This document shows, one piece after another, positions 17,342-26,591 of a stretch of 64,000 bases of DNA. Numbering within the stretch: the stretch's first letter is position 1; each line of letters opens with the position of its first letter. The stretch is from Phycisphaerales bacterium (GTDB lineage: Bacteria > Planctomycetota > Phycisphaerae > Phycisphaerales > UBA1924). Under the pieces are notes generated by a model. The model searched no databases and was not told where the DNA came from. It saw only the letters and a list, made by a program, of their open reading frames with translations. The stretch lies in assembly GCA_040217175.1 (NCBI GenBank), contig JAVJNT010000002.1, positions 620,001 through 684,000 on the forward strand, given 5' to 3'. The translations under genes and the position numbers were made by a program.

Positions 17342-17779
17342 ATGGCAGAGCCTCGCGTCATTCGGGTCACCATCGGCAAGGACCGCTACCACACCGACAT
17401 CACCGCGGGCGGACACACGCTCGTCGCCGACGAGCCCGAGGGCGTGGGCGGGTCGGACAACGGCCCCGATCCGTATGCGCTGCTGCTCGCGTCGCTCGGG
17501 GCGTGCAAGGCCATTACGGTGCGCATGTACGCCGACCGCAAGCAGTGGCCGCTCGAGCGCCTCGAGCTCGACCTGTCGCACGACCGCGTGCACGCCCAGG
17601 ATTGCGAAGACTGCGAGCAGGAGGATGGCATGGTCAGCGTCATCGAGTGCACGATCCGCGCCATCGGCGAGCTGAGCGACGAGCAGCGACACCGGCTCGC
17701 CGAGATCGCCGACATGTGTCCGGTGCACAAGACATTCACCGGACCCAATCACGTCCGCACGAAGCTGGCAAGCGACTAG
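17342..17779 (+). CDS. OsmC/Ohr-family protein
   Basis: The 145-residue product has the OsmC fold signature: the N-terminal strands, GPDPYALLLASLGACKAITVRMYADRKQWPL with the first redox Cys, and DMCPVHKTF with the second. In the family these Cys residues reduce organic hydroperoxides. It contains an extra Cys pair (QDCEDCEQED) in the loop before the last strands, as in the YhfA-like subgroup, so peroxidase activity is not certain. AAGGAG lies 9 nt before the ATG. Its stop is 3 bases from the convergent acidic-protein stop, with no terminator between. Confidence 0.85.
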   Translation: MAEPRVIRVTIGKDRYHTDITAGGHTLVADEPEGVGGSDNGPDPYALLLASLGACKAITVRMYADRKQWPLERLELDLSHDRVHAQDCEDCEQEDGMVSVIECTIRAIGELSDEQRHRLAEIADMCPVHKTFTGPNHVRTKLASD

Positions 17780-17782
17780 GCG

Positions 17783-18892
17783 TCAGCCATCGGCCGGCGC
17801 CTGGAGCGACGGCTGCGGCGTCGTTGGCGGATGGGGCGGGTTGTGCCACAGCGCCAGGTACACCCAGACACACGTCGCAAGGAACGCCTGCACGAGCGCC
17901 ACCCATCCCACGATCTGCTTGAGCTGCGGCTTGCTGTCGAGCGGAGCGCTCGCGCGTCGGGCGCCGACGATCAAGGCCTCGCCCGTTTGCTTGGTCACCC
18001 GGACCACGACCGGACCGGCGACCACCAGCACGCGGTCGGCCGCAGCGCGCCACGCGGGCTTGTCGACGGCGGGAGCGCTGGCCGCCGCGGGCGCCGGTGC
18101 GGGCTCAGCGGTCGCGGGCTCGGGCGCCGGTGCTGCTGCTGGCTCGGGCTCGGGAGCCTTCGGCTCGGCCGGCTCGGCTTGGATCTGGGGTTCGGGCGAA
18201 GGAGCGACCGGTTCAGGGGCGGGTTCGTCGGCTTCGAGCTGGGCATCGGCCAGCGCCGCGAGCTGCTCGTCGAGCTCGCCGATGAGTTCGGCCTCGTCGG
18301 TCGGCAGGTTGGGCTTGCGCTCTGGCTCCGAGGGCGACTGGAGCAACTCGGCTTTCGCCCTTGCATCGGCGTCGGGGTCTTCGTCGGGCAATTCGACCGG
18401 ATCGGCCGACTCGTCCGTCCCCATCTCGCCGACGGGGTCCTCGAACACGCCCGACGCGAGCAGGGAAGCCAGTTCCTCGTCGAGCTCGCGCTCGAGGTCA
18501 TCGGAGCCGACGGGGGCGCCGTCGACGTCGTTGCTCGGAGGGTTCGGGGGGGCCTGCGCCTCCGGCTCGATCAAGAGGCCGTCGTCGATGACGGGCCCAT
18601 CGTCCGCCTCTGCTGCGGGCTCTTCTGCGGGCGATTCCTCGGGCAATTCTTCGGTCGGGGCGACATCTGCTTGCTCGGGTTCGGTCGGTGCTGCAGATGC
18701 TGGCTCGGGGGTCGACTCTGGAGCAGGCTTTGGCTGCTCAGGCTTCTTGCGTGGAGGCGGCGGGGCGTCGTCTTCCAGCGAAGAACTGGCGCGCGCGACC
18801 TCTTCCGAAGATTCCTCGAGCGCATCGAGCAAGGCGTCGAGGCGCTCGCCGATATCCTCGATCTTCGAGATGTCCTCGGCGTGGTGTGCCAT
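17783..18892 (-). CDS. Acidic, proline-rich membrane-anchored protein
   Basis: The 369-residue product starts with a short helical segment (ISKIEDIGERLDALLDALEESSEEVARA). A long disordered stretch rich in Pro, Glu, Asp and Ala follows (about 45-270) with PEPEPA-type repeats. A single membrane helix lies near the C-terminus (IVGWVALVQAFLATCVWVYLALW, about 328-350) and ends in a Pro-rich tail. With no N-terminal signal it is probably a tail-anchored-like or type II protein facing the cytoplasm. No known domain was recognised and function is unknown. The gene is convergent with the OsmC gene and divergent from rsmE. Confidence 0.65.
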   Translation of the reverse strand: MAHHAEDISKIEDIGERLDALLDALEESSEEVARASSSLEDDAPPPPRKKPEQPKPAPESTPEPASAAPTEPEQADVAPTEELPEESPAEEPAAEADDGPVIDDGLLIEPEAQAPPNPPSNDVDGAPVGSDDLERELDEELASLLASGVFEDPVGEMGTDESADPVELPDEDPDADARAKAELLQSPSEPERKPNLPTDEAELIGELDEQLAALADAQLEADEPAPEPVAPSPEPQIQAEPAEPKAPEPEPAAAPAPEPATAEPAPAPAAASAPAVDKPAWRAAADRVLVVAGPVVVRVTKQTGEALIVGARRASAPLDSKPQLKQIVGWVALVQAFLATCVWVYLALWHNPPHPPTTPQPSLQAPADG

Positions 18893-19003
18893 GGGCCGCA
18901 GCGTTCATCGGCCGAATCTGGCCGCGTCTGAAGATCTCGGACCTACGAAAGCTCCGTCCGAGAACCACTATCCAAACGTAGTACCCATCTGACGAGCCCA
19001 GCC

Positions 19004-19735
19004 ATGCACCACCTCATCGTCGATCGACTTGACCCGGGCCAGGCCGAGATGGCCATCGAGGGCGAGCAGGCCCGCCACGCCGTGCGGGTGCGACGGATGG
19101 AGCCGGGCGAGCGGCTCATCCTTATGGATGGGGCGGGCGGCACGGCCGAAGCCGTCGTCGAAGGTTCCGATAAGAACGGTCCGAAGACCTCCTGGCGGTT
19201 GCTGGTCAGGATCGCCGAGCATCGCCGGCGCCCGCCTCCCGAGCCGGCCGTCCACGTCTTGAGCCCGGCCCCGAAGGGCGATCTCCTCGAGACGATGATC
19301 GATCAGCTCAGCCAGGTCGGGGCGGCTGGTTGGCGCCCGCTGGACACCCAGCGGAGCGAGCGAGAGCCTCGGCAAGGCAAGATCGAGCGCCTCGTGCGGA
19401 TCGCCCACGAGTCGGCGAAGCAGTGCGGGCGGCCGTGGTTCCTGGAGATTGACCAGGGACTGCCCTTCGAGGCGGCCCTGAAGCTGCCGAACGCCGTGAT
19501 CGCCAGCGCGGAAGGCGAAGCGGCAGGGGATGTCCTAGGCCGGGTGGCGGCGGGTACGCCCGCGAGCGGCATCCACGTGCTCGTCGGCCCAGAGGGTGGT
19601 TTTTCGGACGCCGAGCGAAGCATGGCGGATGCAGCGGGGTTGCCCGCTGTGTCGCTCGGGCCGCACGTTCTGCGGATCGGAACGGCTGCGGTGGTCGCGG
19701 CGAGCGCCTTCGTTCGGGCGGGCCCGCATTCGTGA
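19004..19735 (+). CDS. rsmE: 16S rRNA (uracil1498-N3)-methyltransferase RsmE
   Basis: RsmE methylates U1498 of 16S rRNA using S-adenosylmethionine. The 243-residue product has the N-terminal PUA-like domain (EQARHAVRVRRMEPGERLILMDG). The SPOUT domain follows with its knot motifs: VHVLSPAPKGDLLETMIDQLSQVGAAGW, RIAHESAKQCGRPWFLEI, HVLVGPEGGFSDAE and LGPHVLRIGTAAVVAASAF. Length and motif order are normal. ATG 19004 begins directly at the conserved MHHLIVDRL; the 5' side has only weak GAG-rich sequence as a ribosome binding site. Confidence 0.95.
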   Translation: MHHLIVDRLDPGQAEMAIEGEQARHAVRVRRMEPGERLILMDGAGGTAEAVVEGSDKNGPKTSWRLLVRIAEHRRRPPPEPAVHVLSPAPKGDLLETMIDQLSQVGAAGWRPLDTQRSEREPRQGKIERLVRIAHESAKQCGRPWFLEIDQGLPFEAALKLPNAVIASAEGEAAGDVLGRVAAGTPASGIHVLVGPEGGFSDAERSMADAAGLPAVSLGPHVLRIGTAAVVAASAFVRAGPHS

Positions 19736-19888
19736 CCGGGCGGTGACGTTCGTGCGGGAACGTCGGGCCGGGCTGCACGTATCCCTGATGGGCGGCGGAC
19801 CTGTCAGGCACGTGCAGATTGAACCGATAGCCTGAAGGAGCGATCGCCGTCGCGAATCAGGCCGACCGCCAGGATGGGAGCCCGAGTC

Positions 19889-22800
19889 ATGGCTAGCACG
19901 CACGCCGGACACGCCAGCGCGAAGCGGTTGCTCTCCCGCCTGTCGCGCATCCGCCGTCAGGCGAAGGTGCTGCTGGTGTCGCGCCGGCTGGGCTGGGCGC
20001 TCGCGGGGGTGCTCGGCGGCCTCGTGCTGGTGGCGCTCCTCGACTACGCGCTCCGGTTGCCGAGCTGGGTGCGCTACGCCGCGCTGTTCGGCGGGATCGC
20101 GGTGATGGCGTGGGCGCTCGTCAAGCTCGTATGGCCCGCGCTACGGATGCACCCGAGCCTGACCGACTTGGCGCTGCGGCTGGAAAACGGACGCCCCGAG
20201 CTGAAGGGCAGGCTGGCTTCGGCGACGGACCTCGCGCGGTCGGGCTCGCTCGAGCCGCGATACGAACCCCTCATCGACAACCTCTCGCGCGATGCGCTGC
20301 CGGACATGATGAAGCGGCCGCCGACGCTGCAAGCCGTGGGCGTGTTCTTGCTGGTCGCGAGCTCCATCGTGGCGTTCTGGGTCACTCGCCCGGGGCCTGC
20401 CGCACTCGCCACCCAGCGCGTGCTCGCGCCTTGGACGGGCGTGAAGTGGCCGTCTCGCACGGCGATCGAGCTCGCGGAGCTTCCGGCGTTCCACCCGCTG
20501 GGAGACCCCATCGCGATCCGCGGTGAGCTCACGCGAACGGATCGCCCCGTCGGCCGCACGCGCGTCGAGGCGTGGTACACGCTCGACGGCGGCGCACCGC
20601 AGAAGCTGATGCTCACCAGCCAGGGTGCGCCCGAGGCCGGTGATGTCCCGGAGGTCTTCGAACGGCTGGTGAACCCGGCGGCCGAGGCGCTCCGCCAGAC
20701 CCAGCGCGTGACGATGGAGCTGTGGCTGGAGACGCGCGATGATCGCACGGCGACGACGACCGTCGAGCTCGTGCGCCCGCCGAGGGTGGTCCGCGCGAGC
20801 GCACTCGTCGAGCCGCCGGCGTATGCGGAGCGTGCCTCGAGTGGGCGCGTGCTGGGCCTGGGCGAGCGACGCGAACGCGTGCCGCTGGCGATGGGCGGCG
20901 AGGACACTGCCGTGCTCGGGCCCGTGCTGGCCGGTTCGAGCGTTGAGTTCGACCTTCGATTCAGCACGGCGGCCGCGCCGGAGCTCTCGGTCGACGCCTC
21001 CGACGAGACCGGCGAGCTGGTCGCATCGAGCATCGAGCCGATGGACGACGGCTTGGGCGCGATCGTTCGCATCGGTGCGAACGTGCCTGCGTTGCTCTCG
21101 ATCGAGTTGCGCGACGAACTGGGTATTCCATCGACGCGACCGCTCGTCATCGCGCTCGACGTCCTTGCGGATGCCGACCCGACGGCGGCGGTGCTCGAGC
21201 CCGGGCAGGACGAGTCGGTGCTGCCCACGGCGACGCTGCCGATGGTGGGCGAGGGTCGCGACGACTTCGGCCTGGTCTCGGTCGAGCTGCTGGCCCAGCG
21301 GGCCACGCCGCCCGCCGGCAGCCAGGGCGCTCCGCCCGAACCGGTAGGCGAGGCCGTGACGCTCGCGACCTGGCGCGACGAGACGGCGCCGCTCGAGGCC
21401 CGCGCCGCTGCCGTCGTCGAGCTCTCTGCCTTCGACCTCACGCCGGGCGATGAACTGCTGGTGCACGCGCTGGCCACCGACCTTCGCGGCGGCGACGCCA
21501 CCGAGTCGGCCACGCGGCGGCTGCGGATCATCGGCGAGACCGAGCTCATCGAGCAATTGCGGGCCGAGATGTCGGCCGTGCGCGAGAGCGCCAAGCGGCT
21601 CGACCGCGCACAGCGCGACGTGCTGGACGAGGCCGCGCAGCTCGGCGAAGCAAGGGCGGCGGAAGACGACGCCGATCTGTCGCGCGAGCAGGGCGACCTG
21701 ACGAGCCAGCTCTCGCGGCAGGCCGAGTCCGTACGAGAGATCGCCGACAGGATGGAACGCAACGCGCTCGACGATGCAGCGCTCGCCGAGTTGCTTCGGA
21801 TGTCGCAAGAGCACCTGAACGCTGCGGCCGAGCAATCGGACCGGGCGGAGGCAGCGCTCGGCGACTCGAGCGAGTCGCAAGACGCTGAAGAGCGGCAGCG
21901 ATCGCGCGATGCGGCGCAGCGGGCGCAGGAGCGCGTCCGCGACGAGCTGGGCGGTTTGGTCGGGCTGCTGAGCCGCGATGAAGACGAGTGGCTGGCACGA
22001 CGGGACCTGGACCGGCTGATCGAGCAGCAGCGCGAGCTGCAAGAACAGACACGCCAGGCCGAGGCCGACAACGCCGGCCGCTCGCTCGACGAGCTCTCGC
22101 AGGAGGCGCGCTCGCGGGTCGAGCAGATCGCCCAGCGGCAGGCCGAACTGTCGCGTCGCGCCCAGGACGCGATCGATCAGCTCGCCGAGCGGGCCGAAGC
22201 CATCGCCGAGAACGATTCGGCACGCGCCGAGACGCTGCGCGAGGCCGCCCAGCGTGGCCGCGAGGGCGAGGCGCCGCGCGAGATGCAGCAGGCCGCCGAG
22301 CAGGCCCAGCAGAACCAGATGTCGTCGGCCCAGCAGAGCCAGCAGCGGGCGCTCGACGCGCTGGAAGAGATGACCGAGCGGCTGGACGAAGCCGGGCAGG
22401 ACCGCGACGCCGAGCTGCGCCGCGTATTGGCAGAGCTATCGGCGGCCATCGAGGCGTTGATCGCGCGGCAATCGGGCGAGATCTCTCGGCTCGAGGTCGC
22501 GCAGGTGTCGAAGACCTTCGACGGGCTCGATGGTGCGATGATCGGCCTCTCGCGCGATACCGCGGCGCTGGCCGAGGACCGCGCGGCGGGCGACGAAGCG
22601 CTGGCGGGCATCGCGCGGAAGCTGCTCGACGCCGCCGAGGCGCAGGATGCGGCCATCGTGGCGCTGCGGTCGGTGCCAATCGATGACGCCGAGGCGTTGT
22701 TGCAGGAGCGGGCGAGCCTGGAGCGGCTTGAGTCCGCGCTCGAAGAGGCCCGGCTGCTGGACGAGCAGGCGCAGCAGCGCGAGCTGGAGCGGCAGCGCCG

Positions 22801-24109
22801 CGAGCTGCGTAAGGCGTACGCAGAAGCGCTGGCGGCGCAGGCATCGCTGCGGGATGAGTCGGGCTCGTACGCCGACCAGGCGCTCTCGCGCCGGCAGAAG
22901 ATTTTGGTACGCCGCCTGGGCGAACGCCAGCGGAAGCTGCTGGCCGAGCTCGAGGACGTCCGCCAGAAGACCGAGGGCCTCGACGAGGCGTCGGCGTTCA
23001 AGCTCGCGCACGATCGCATCGAGCGATCGGCGACGCGCGCCGGCGACTTGCTCGAGGCGAGCACCGTTTCGGGCGACACGCTGTATGCGCAGGACACGGT
23101 GATCACCGTGCTCCGGGGGCTGATCGAGGCGCTCGACAGCAGCACGCAGCGCGGCGAGCAGGAGTTTGCCCAGGGCAACCAGGGCGGTCAGGGATCCGGG
23201 CAGCCGGGCCAGCAGGGCGAAGAAGAGGGCGTCGTGCCGCCGATGGCCGAACTGCTGCTGCTTCGGACCATGCAGGTCGAGGCGGCGCAGATGACGCGGG
23301 CGATCGACGACGGCGTGCTCGGGCCCGAGCGCCTGGCCGACGCGGGCGAGCTACAACGCGAGCTGAGCCAAGTGGCGCAGGACCTCGTGCAGCGCCTGAG
23401 TGAACAGCAGGAGCAGCCGCAGCGGCCCGAGCCCGCTGGTGAGCGGCCGCAGCCGTTTGGGTTTGCGATGCTCGAAGCGTTGCAGGAAGCGACGCCGGGC
23501 GAGCAAGACGATCCAGCAGCGCAAGAGAAGCCCGCCGACGAACCAACGCTCGATGAATTGCTGGGCATCACGAACCCGGCGGGCGTGAGCGAAGCGCCGA
23601 TCAACGACGATCTCGACCGCGAGCTCGAGGGCGGGCTTGCGGGCGCGTTCCTACGCGCGGTCGACCTGATGGAGCGGGCCTCGACGCGGCTGAACAGCGA
23701 CGGCGGCACGGGCATCGGCACGCAACGTGTGCAAGAGGAAGCGATCGCCGCACTCGACCAGCTCATCGAGGCGGCACGCAACCAGCAGAACCAGCAGCAG
23801 CAACAACAGCAGCAACAGCAACAGGACCAACAGCAGCAACAGCAACAGGCCCCCCAGCAACAGCAGCAGCAAGAGCAGGGGCAGGAACAGCAGCAGCAGC
23901 CGACCACCGATCCGCAGGGCGTCCGCAGGCAGGCCCAGCAGGGCGGCGCGTTGGGCGACGAGGCGGCCGTGGGTGCGACGTGGGGCGCGCTCCCGCCGCG
24001 GGTGCGCGAGGCCCTGCAGCAGGGCTCGTCGGACGCCTACAGCGCGGTGTATCGTGCGATTACTGAGGCGTACTACCGCAGGCTGGCCGAGGAGGCGAAC
24101 AACGAATGA
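19889..24109 (+). CDS. Giant coiled-coil membrane protein, DUF4175-like
   Basis: A 1406-residue product with two membrane helices near the N-terminus (LGWALAGVLGGLVLVALLDYAL and YAALFGGIAVMAWALVKLVW). A beta-rich region follows (about 190-540, with an Ig-like VELVRPPRVVRAS...PPAYAER segment). Then come about 600 residues of Glu/Arg/Gln-rich coiled coil, a Gln-rich linker, and a conserved C-terminus WGALPPRVREALQQGSSDAYSAVY...YYRRLAEE. This architecture matches the large DUF4175-type proteins common in planctomycetes, usually beside MoxR/DUF58/von Willebrand genes. ATG 19889 is chosen because GGGAG lies 8 nt upstream; ATG 19874 is in frame but lacks one. It is coupled to the next gene through ATGA. 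Role unknown, presumably envelope. Confidence 0.75.
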   Translation: MASTHAGHASAKRLLSRLSRIRRQAKVLLVSRRLGWALAGVLGGLVLVALLDYALRLPSWVRYAALFGGIAVMAWALVKLVWPALRMHPSLTDLALRLENGRPELKGRLASATDLARSGSLEPRYEPLIDNLSRDALPDMMKRPPTLQAVGVFLLVASSIVAFWVTRPGPAALATQRVLAPWTGVKWPSRTAIELAELPAFHPLGDPIAIRGELTRTDRPVGRTRVEAWYTLDGGAPQKLMLTSQGAPEAGDVPEVFERLVNPAAEALRQTQRVTMELWLETRDDRTATTTVELVRPPRVVRASALVEPPAYAERASSGRVLGLGERRERVPLAMGGEDTAVLGPVLAGSSVEFDLRFSTAAAPELSVDASDETGELVASSIEPMDDGLGAIVRIGANVPALLSIELRDELGIPSTRPLVIALDVLADADPTAAVLEPGQDESVLPTATLPMVGEGRDDFGLVSVELLAQRATPPAGSQGAPPEPVGEAVTLATWRDETAPLEARAAAVVELSAFDLTPGDELLVHALATDLRGGDATESATRRLRIIGETELIEQLRAEMSAVRESAKRLDRAQRDVLDEAAQLGEARAAEDDADLSREQGDLTSQLSRQAESVREIADRMERNALDDAALAELLRMSQEHLNAAAEQSDRAEAALGDSSESQDAEERQRSRDAAQRAQERVRDELGGLVGLLSRDEDEWLARRDLDRLIEQQRELQEQTRQAEADNAGRSLDELSQEARSRVEQIAQRQAELSRRAQDAIDQLAERAEAIAENDSARAETLREAAQRGREGEAPREMQQAAEQAQQNQMSSAQQSQQRALDALEEMTERLDEAGQDRDAELRRVLAELSAAIEALIARQSGEISRLEVAQVSKTFDGLDGAMIGLSRDTAALAEDRAAGDEALAGIARKLLDAAEAQDAAIVALRSVPIDDAEALLQERASLERLESALEEARLLDEQAQQRELERQRRELRKAYAEALAAQASLRDESGSYADQALSRRQKILVRRLGERQRKLLAELEDVRQKTEGLDEASAFKLAHDRIERSATRAGDLLEASTVSGDTLYAQDTVITVLRGLIEALDSSTQRGEQEFAQGNQGGQGSGQPGQQGEEEGVVPPMAELLLLRTMQVEAAQMTRAIDDGVLGPERLADAGELQRELSQVAQDLVQRLSEQQEQPQRPEPAGERPQPFGFAMLEALQEATPGEQDDPAAQEKPADEPTLDELLGITNPAGVSEAPINDDLDRELEGGLAGAFLRAVDLMERASTRLNSDGGTGIGTQRVQEEAIAALDQLIEAARNQQNQQQQQQQQQQQDQQQQQQQAPQQQQQQEQGQEQQQQPTTDPQGVRRQAQQGGALGDEAAVGATWGALPPRVREALQQGSSDAYSAVYRAITEAYYRRLAEEANNE
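23780..23903 (+). repeat. CAG/CAA poly-Gln tract inside the coiled-coil gene
   Basis: About 120 bases of CAG and CAA codons encode some 34 Gln broken by single Asp, Ala-Pro, Glu and Gly residues. CAA and CAG are mixed, so the tract is not a pure triplet repeat, but slippage could still change its length in steps of one residue. It forms a flexible linker before the conserved C-terminal domain. Confidence 0.9.
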
Positions 24110-25143
24110 CGCGAACGGCGATGGCGATGGTTCTCGCGGCGGTTGCAACGGGCCCGGTGGTGGCTCAGGAGGCCGATGCGCCCGTGGGCCAGCCATTGAC
24201 CGAGATCACGCCGCAGCTCGACCAGACGATCGCCGACGGGCTGGCGTTCCTGGCCGCCCAGCAGAACGCCGATGGCAGCTTTGGCGATGGTGCGTGGGGA
24301 CGCGGCGTGGCAGTAACGTCGTTGGCGGCGCTCGCGTTCATGGCCGACGGACAGATGCCGGGCCGAGGCCAGTACGGCGAGGTCGTGCGGCGGGCGCTCG
24401 ACTACGTGCTCGAGCGTTCGGGTGAGAGCGGGCTGCTCGCCGACGACCAGGCGCCCAGCCCGATGTACGGGCACGGGTTCGCCGCGCTGTTCCTGGGCGA
24501 GGTCTACGGCATGAGCCAGGGCAGCGAGGCGCTGCAGGAGCGGCTGCACGAGGCGCTCGTGAAGGCCGTCCGGCTCATCGAGCGATCGCAGAACGACGAG
24601 GGCGGCTGGCGTTACAACCCCGTGCCCAACGACGCGGACGTGAGCGTGACGATCTGCCAGGTCATGGCGCTGCGGTCGGCGCGCAACGCGGGCATCGAGG
24701 TGAGCAGCGAGGTCATCGACAACGCCGTCGAGTACGTCAAGCGGTGCCAGAACGCCGACGGCGGCTTCCGTTATCAGTCGCGGGCGGGCACGAGCGCCTG
24801 GCCGCGGTCGGCCGCCGGCGTCGCGACGCTGTACTACGCGGGCGAGTTCGGCGACGAGGCCATCGACCCGGGCGTGCAGTATCTCATCCGCGAGGCGCTT
24901 CCGGGCCGGGGGCTGCGGCGAGGGTATTTTTACTACGGGCACTACTACGCCGTCCAGGCCATGTACCTGGCGGGCGGAGAGGCCTGGGAGACGTGGTGGC
25001 CCGCGGTCCGCCGCGAGCTGATCGACTTGCAGCAGCCCAACGGGTCGTGGCCCGACCGAACCGTGGGCACGGCTTATGGGACGGCCATGGCCCTGATCGT
25101 GCTCCAAATGCCGAAGCGATACCTGCCGATTTACCAGAAGTGA
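24106..25143 (+). CDS. Exported prenyltransferase/squalene-cyclase-type toroid-repeat protein
   Basis: The 345-residue product has a signal peptide (AMVLAAVATGPVVAQ). At least four repeats of the alpha/alpha-toroid type follow: FLAAQQNADGSFGDG, ERSQNDEGGWRYNP, KRCQNADGGFRYQS and LQQPNGSWPD. The terpene-cyclase DxDD motif is absent, so this is probably a structural or ligand-binding relative rather than a cyclase. Such exported toroid proteins are common in planctomycetes beside DUF4175-like genes. The ATG overlaps the previous stop as ATGA, so the two genes are co-translated. Confidence 0.8.
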   Translation: MTRTAMAMVLAAVATGPVVAQEADAPVGQPLTEITPQLDQTIADGLAFLAAQQNADGSFGDGAWGRGVAVTSLAALAFMADGQMPGRGQYGEVVRRALDYVLERSGESGLLADDQAPSPMYGHGFAALFLGEVYGMSQGSEALQERLHEALVKAVRLIERSQNDEGGWRYNPVPNDADVSVTICQVMALRSARNAGIEVSSEVIDNAVEYVKRCQNADGGFRYQSRAGTSAWPRSAAGVATLYYAGEFGDEAIDPGVQYLIREALPGRGLRRGYFYYGHYYAVQAMYLAGGEAWETWWPAVRRELIDLQQPNGSWPDRTVGTAYGTAMALIVLQMPKRYLPIYQK

Positions 25144-25169
25144 CGCCCCCACGCCCGAGCCCGAACTTG

Positions 25170-26381
25170 ATGCACACACGACGCCGCGCGATCACGACGA
25201 GTCTTGCCCTGCTCTGGGCGTGGTCGAGCGCGCAGGGGCAGGCCTCGCCCGACCGCGTGATCATCAACGCGGAGCTGGAGCGCACGCTCGTGACCGACGT
25301 GCGCTTCGAGCCGGGGCGTCTGGTCTACACGTCCGCCGGCCGCGAGGCGAGCGCCCCGCTCGATGGATCGGTCGTCGCGCTGGTGGAGCCCAGCGGCAGG
25401 GCGCCGCGGCCGCGCGATAGCTGGGTGGAGCTAGCCGACGGGCAGCGGTTCGTCGGCATGCCGGTGTTCCTCTCGACGACGCAGGCCGAAGAGTTTGCGC
25501 GGGCGAGCGGCGACACGGGGCTCGCCTGGAGCACGCCGCTGCTCGGCAACCTGCGCGTGCCGCTCGAGGCGCTGCGCCGCGTCGTGCTCCGCGAGGAGGC
25601 CGAGCCGGCCGAGTACGACGATCTCAACGACGTGCTGGTGCTCTCCAACGGCGACCGGACGCGTGGGCTGCTCGAGCGCGTGTGGCCCGACGTGGTGCTC
25701 GACGTCGACGGGCAGTCGCGCTCGTTCGATCTCAGCGAGATCGCGTCCATTACGCTGGCAAACCCAGAAGAAGAGCCGGTCGGCTCACGCGTATGGCTGA
25801 GCGACGGCTCGATCGTCGCGGTGGATGCGCTCGAGACCGTGCCCGATGGCGTCAGCATCGACCTGGCCGAGCCGGTGGGCACGCCCGACCAGACGCTTGC
25901 CTCTCTGACGATGAACGAGGTGCTGGCGGTGGCCTTCGAGAGCGGCGGCGTCGTGCCGCTGGCAGCGCTGGGCGAGCCGCGGTGGCAGCGGATCTCTTCG
26001 TGGACGCTGCCGCCGGAAGTGGGCGACCCCGACCGCGAACTGCTCGGATCGGCCTCGATCGAGCTCATCGGCCCGGTCTCGGCTGCCTGGGACATCCCCA
26101 CGGACGTACGCCGCGTGGCCATCCGCGCCCGCCTCCGCGACGATTGCCGCGTGTGGGGCGACTGCGACGTCACCGTGCGTGTCGGCGGCCGCGTCGCGTT
26201 CACCGAGCGGCTGAACGCTGCCGTGCCGCAGGCGACGTTCACCATTGATCTGCCCCCTGTTGACCCGGCCGGCGGCTCGGTGGGGCCGCTCGAGGTCCGC
26301 GTCGACGAGGGCCTGGGCGGCGCGATCCAGGACCGCGTCCTGCTCGACGGCTTCGTGCTCTTGTCAAGCGACGCCGGCTGA
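25170..26381 (+). CDS. Exported protein of unknown function, operon partner of the toroid protein
   Basis: The 403-residue product has a signal peptide (AITTSLALLWAWSSAQGQA). Its repeated beta-rich segments read ELADGQRFVGMPVFL...LGNLRVPLEALRRVVL and LSNGDRTRGLLERVWPDVVLDVDG. The C-terminal part (SSWTLPPEVGDPDRELLGSASIELIG..., RARLRDDCRVWGDCDVTVRVGG) resembles NPCBM-type carbohydrate-binding beta sandwiches, though not closely enough to call. Start choice: ATG 25170 gives a normal signal peptide; GTG 25140 is in frame and would overlap the upstream stop as GTGA, adding ten residues. It is probably the last gene of the operon beginning at 19889. Confidence 0.65.
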   Translation: MHTRRRAITTSLALLWAWSSAQGQASPDRVIINAELERTLVTDVRFEPGRLVYTSAGREASAPLDGSVVALVEPSGRAPRPRDSWVELADGQRFVGMPVFLSTTQAEEFARASGDTGLAWSTPLLGNLRVPLEALRRVVLREEAEPAEYDDLNDVLVLSNGDRTRGLLERVWPDVVLDVDGQSRSFDLSEIASITLANPEEEPVGSRVWLSDGSIVAVDALETVPDGVSIDLAEPVGTPDQTLASLTMNEVLAVAFESGGVVPLAALGEPRWQRISSWTLPPEVGDPDRELLGSASIELIGPVSAAWDIPTDVRRVAIRARLRDDCRVWGDCDVTVRVGGRVAFTERLNAAVPQATFTIDLPPVDPAGGSVGPLEVRVDEGLGGAIQDRVLLDGFVLLSSDAG

Positions 26382-26591
26382 TTTTCACCGACACGGGCGC
26401 GATCATGCGGACTGGCGCGGAAATTGCGCCGTGTTACTGGCAAATCCGCCATCCTGATGTACCTTGGCCGTAAGAGGAGTGGTCGGCGGGTGTGTGTTCT
26501 CCGCCGCGTTGGCGCGTTCTGTGAACGCTTGTCGCTGCATGGGCTTGCTCATGCAGGCTCTGGCACGGTGACGCGCATCGGGAGGATGGGT

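Noticed and set aside
24106-25143. Squalene-hopene cyclase
   Set aside because: Toroid repeats are present, but the DxDD catalytic motif is absent, the protein is half the usual length and it has a signal peptide.
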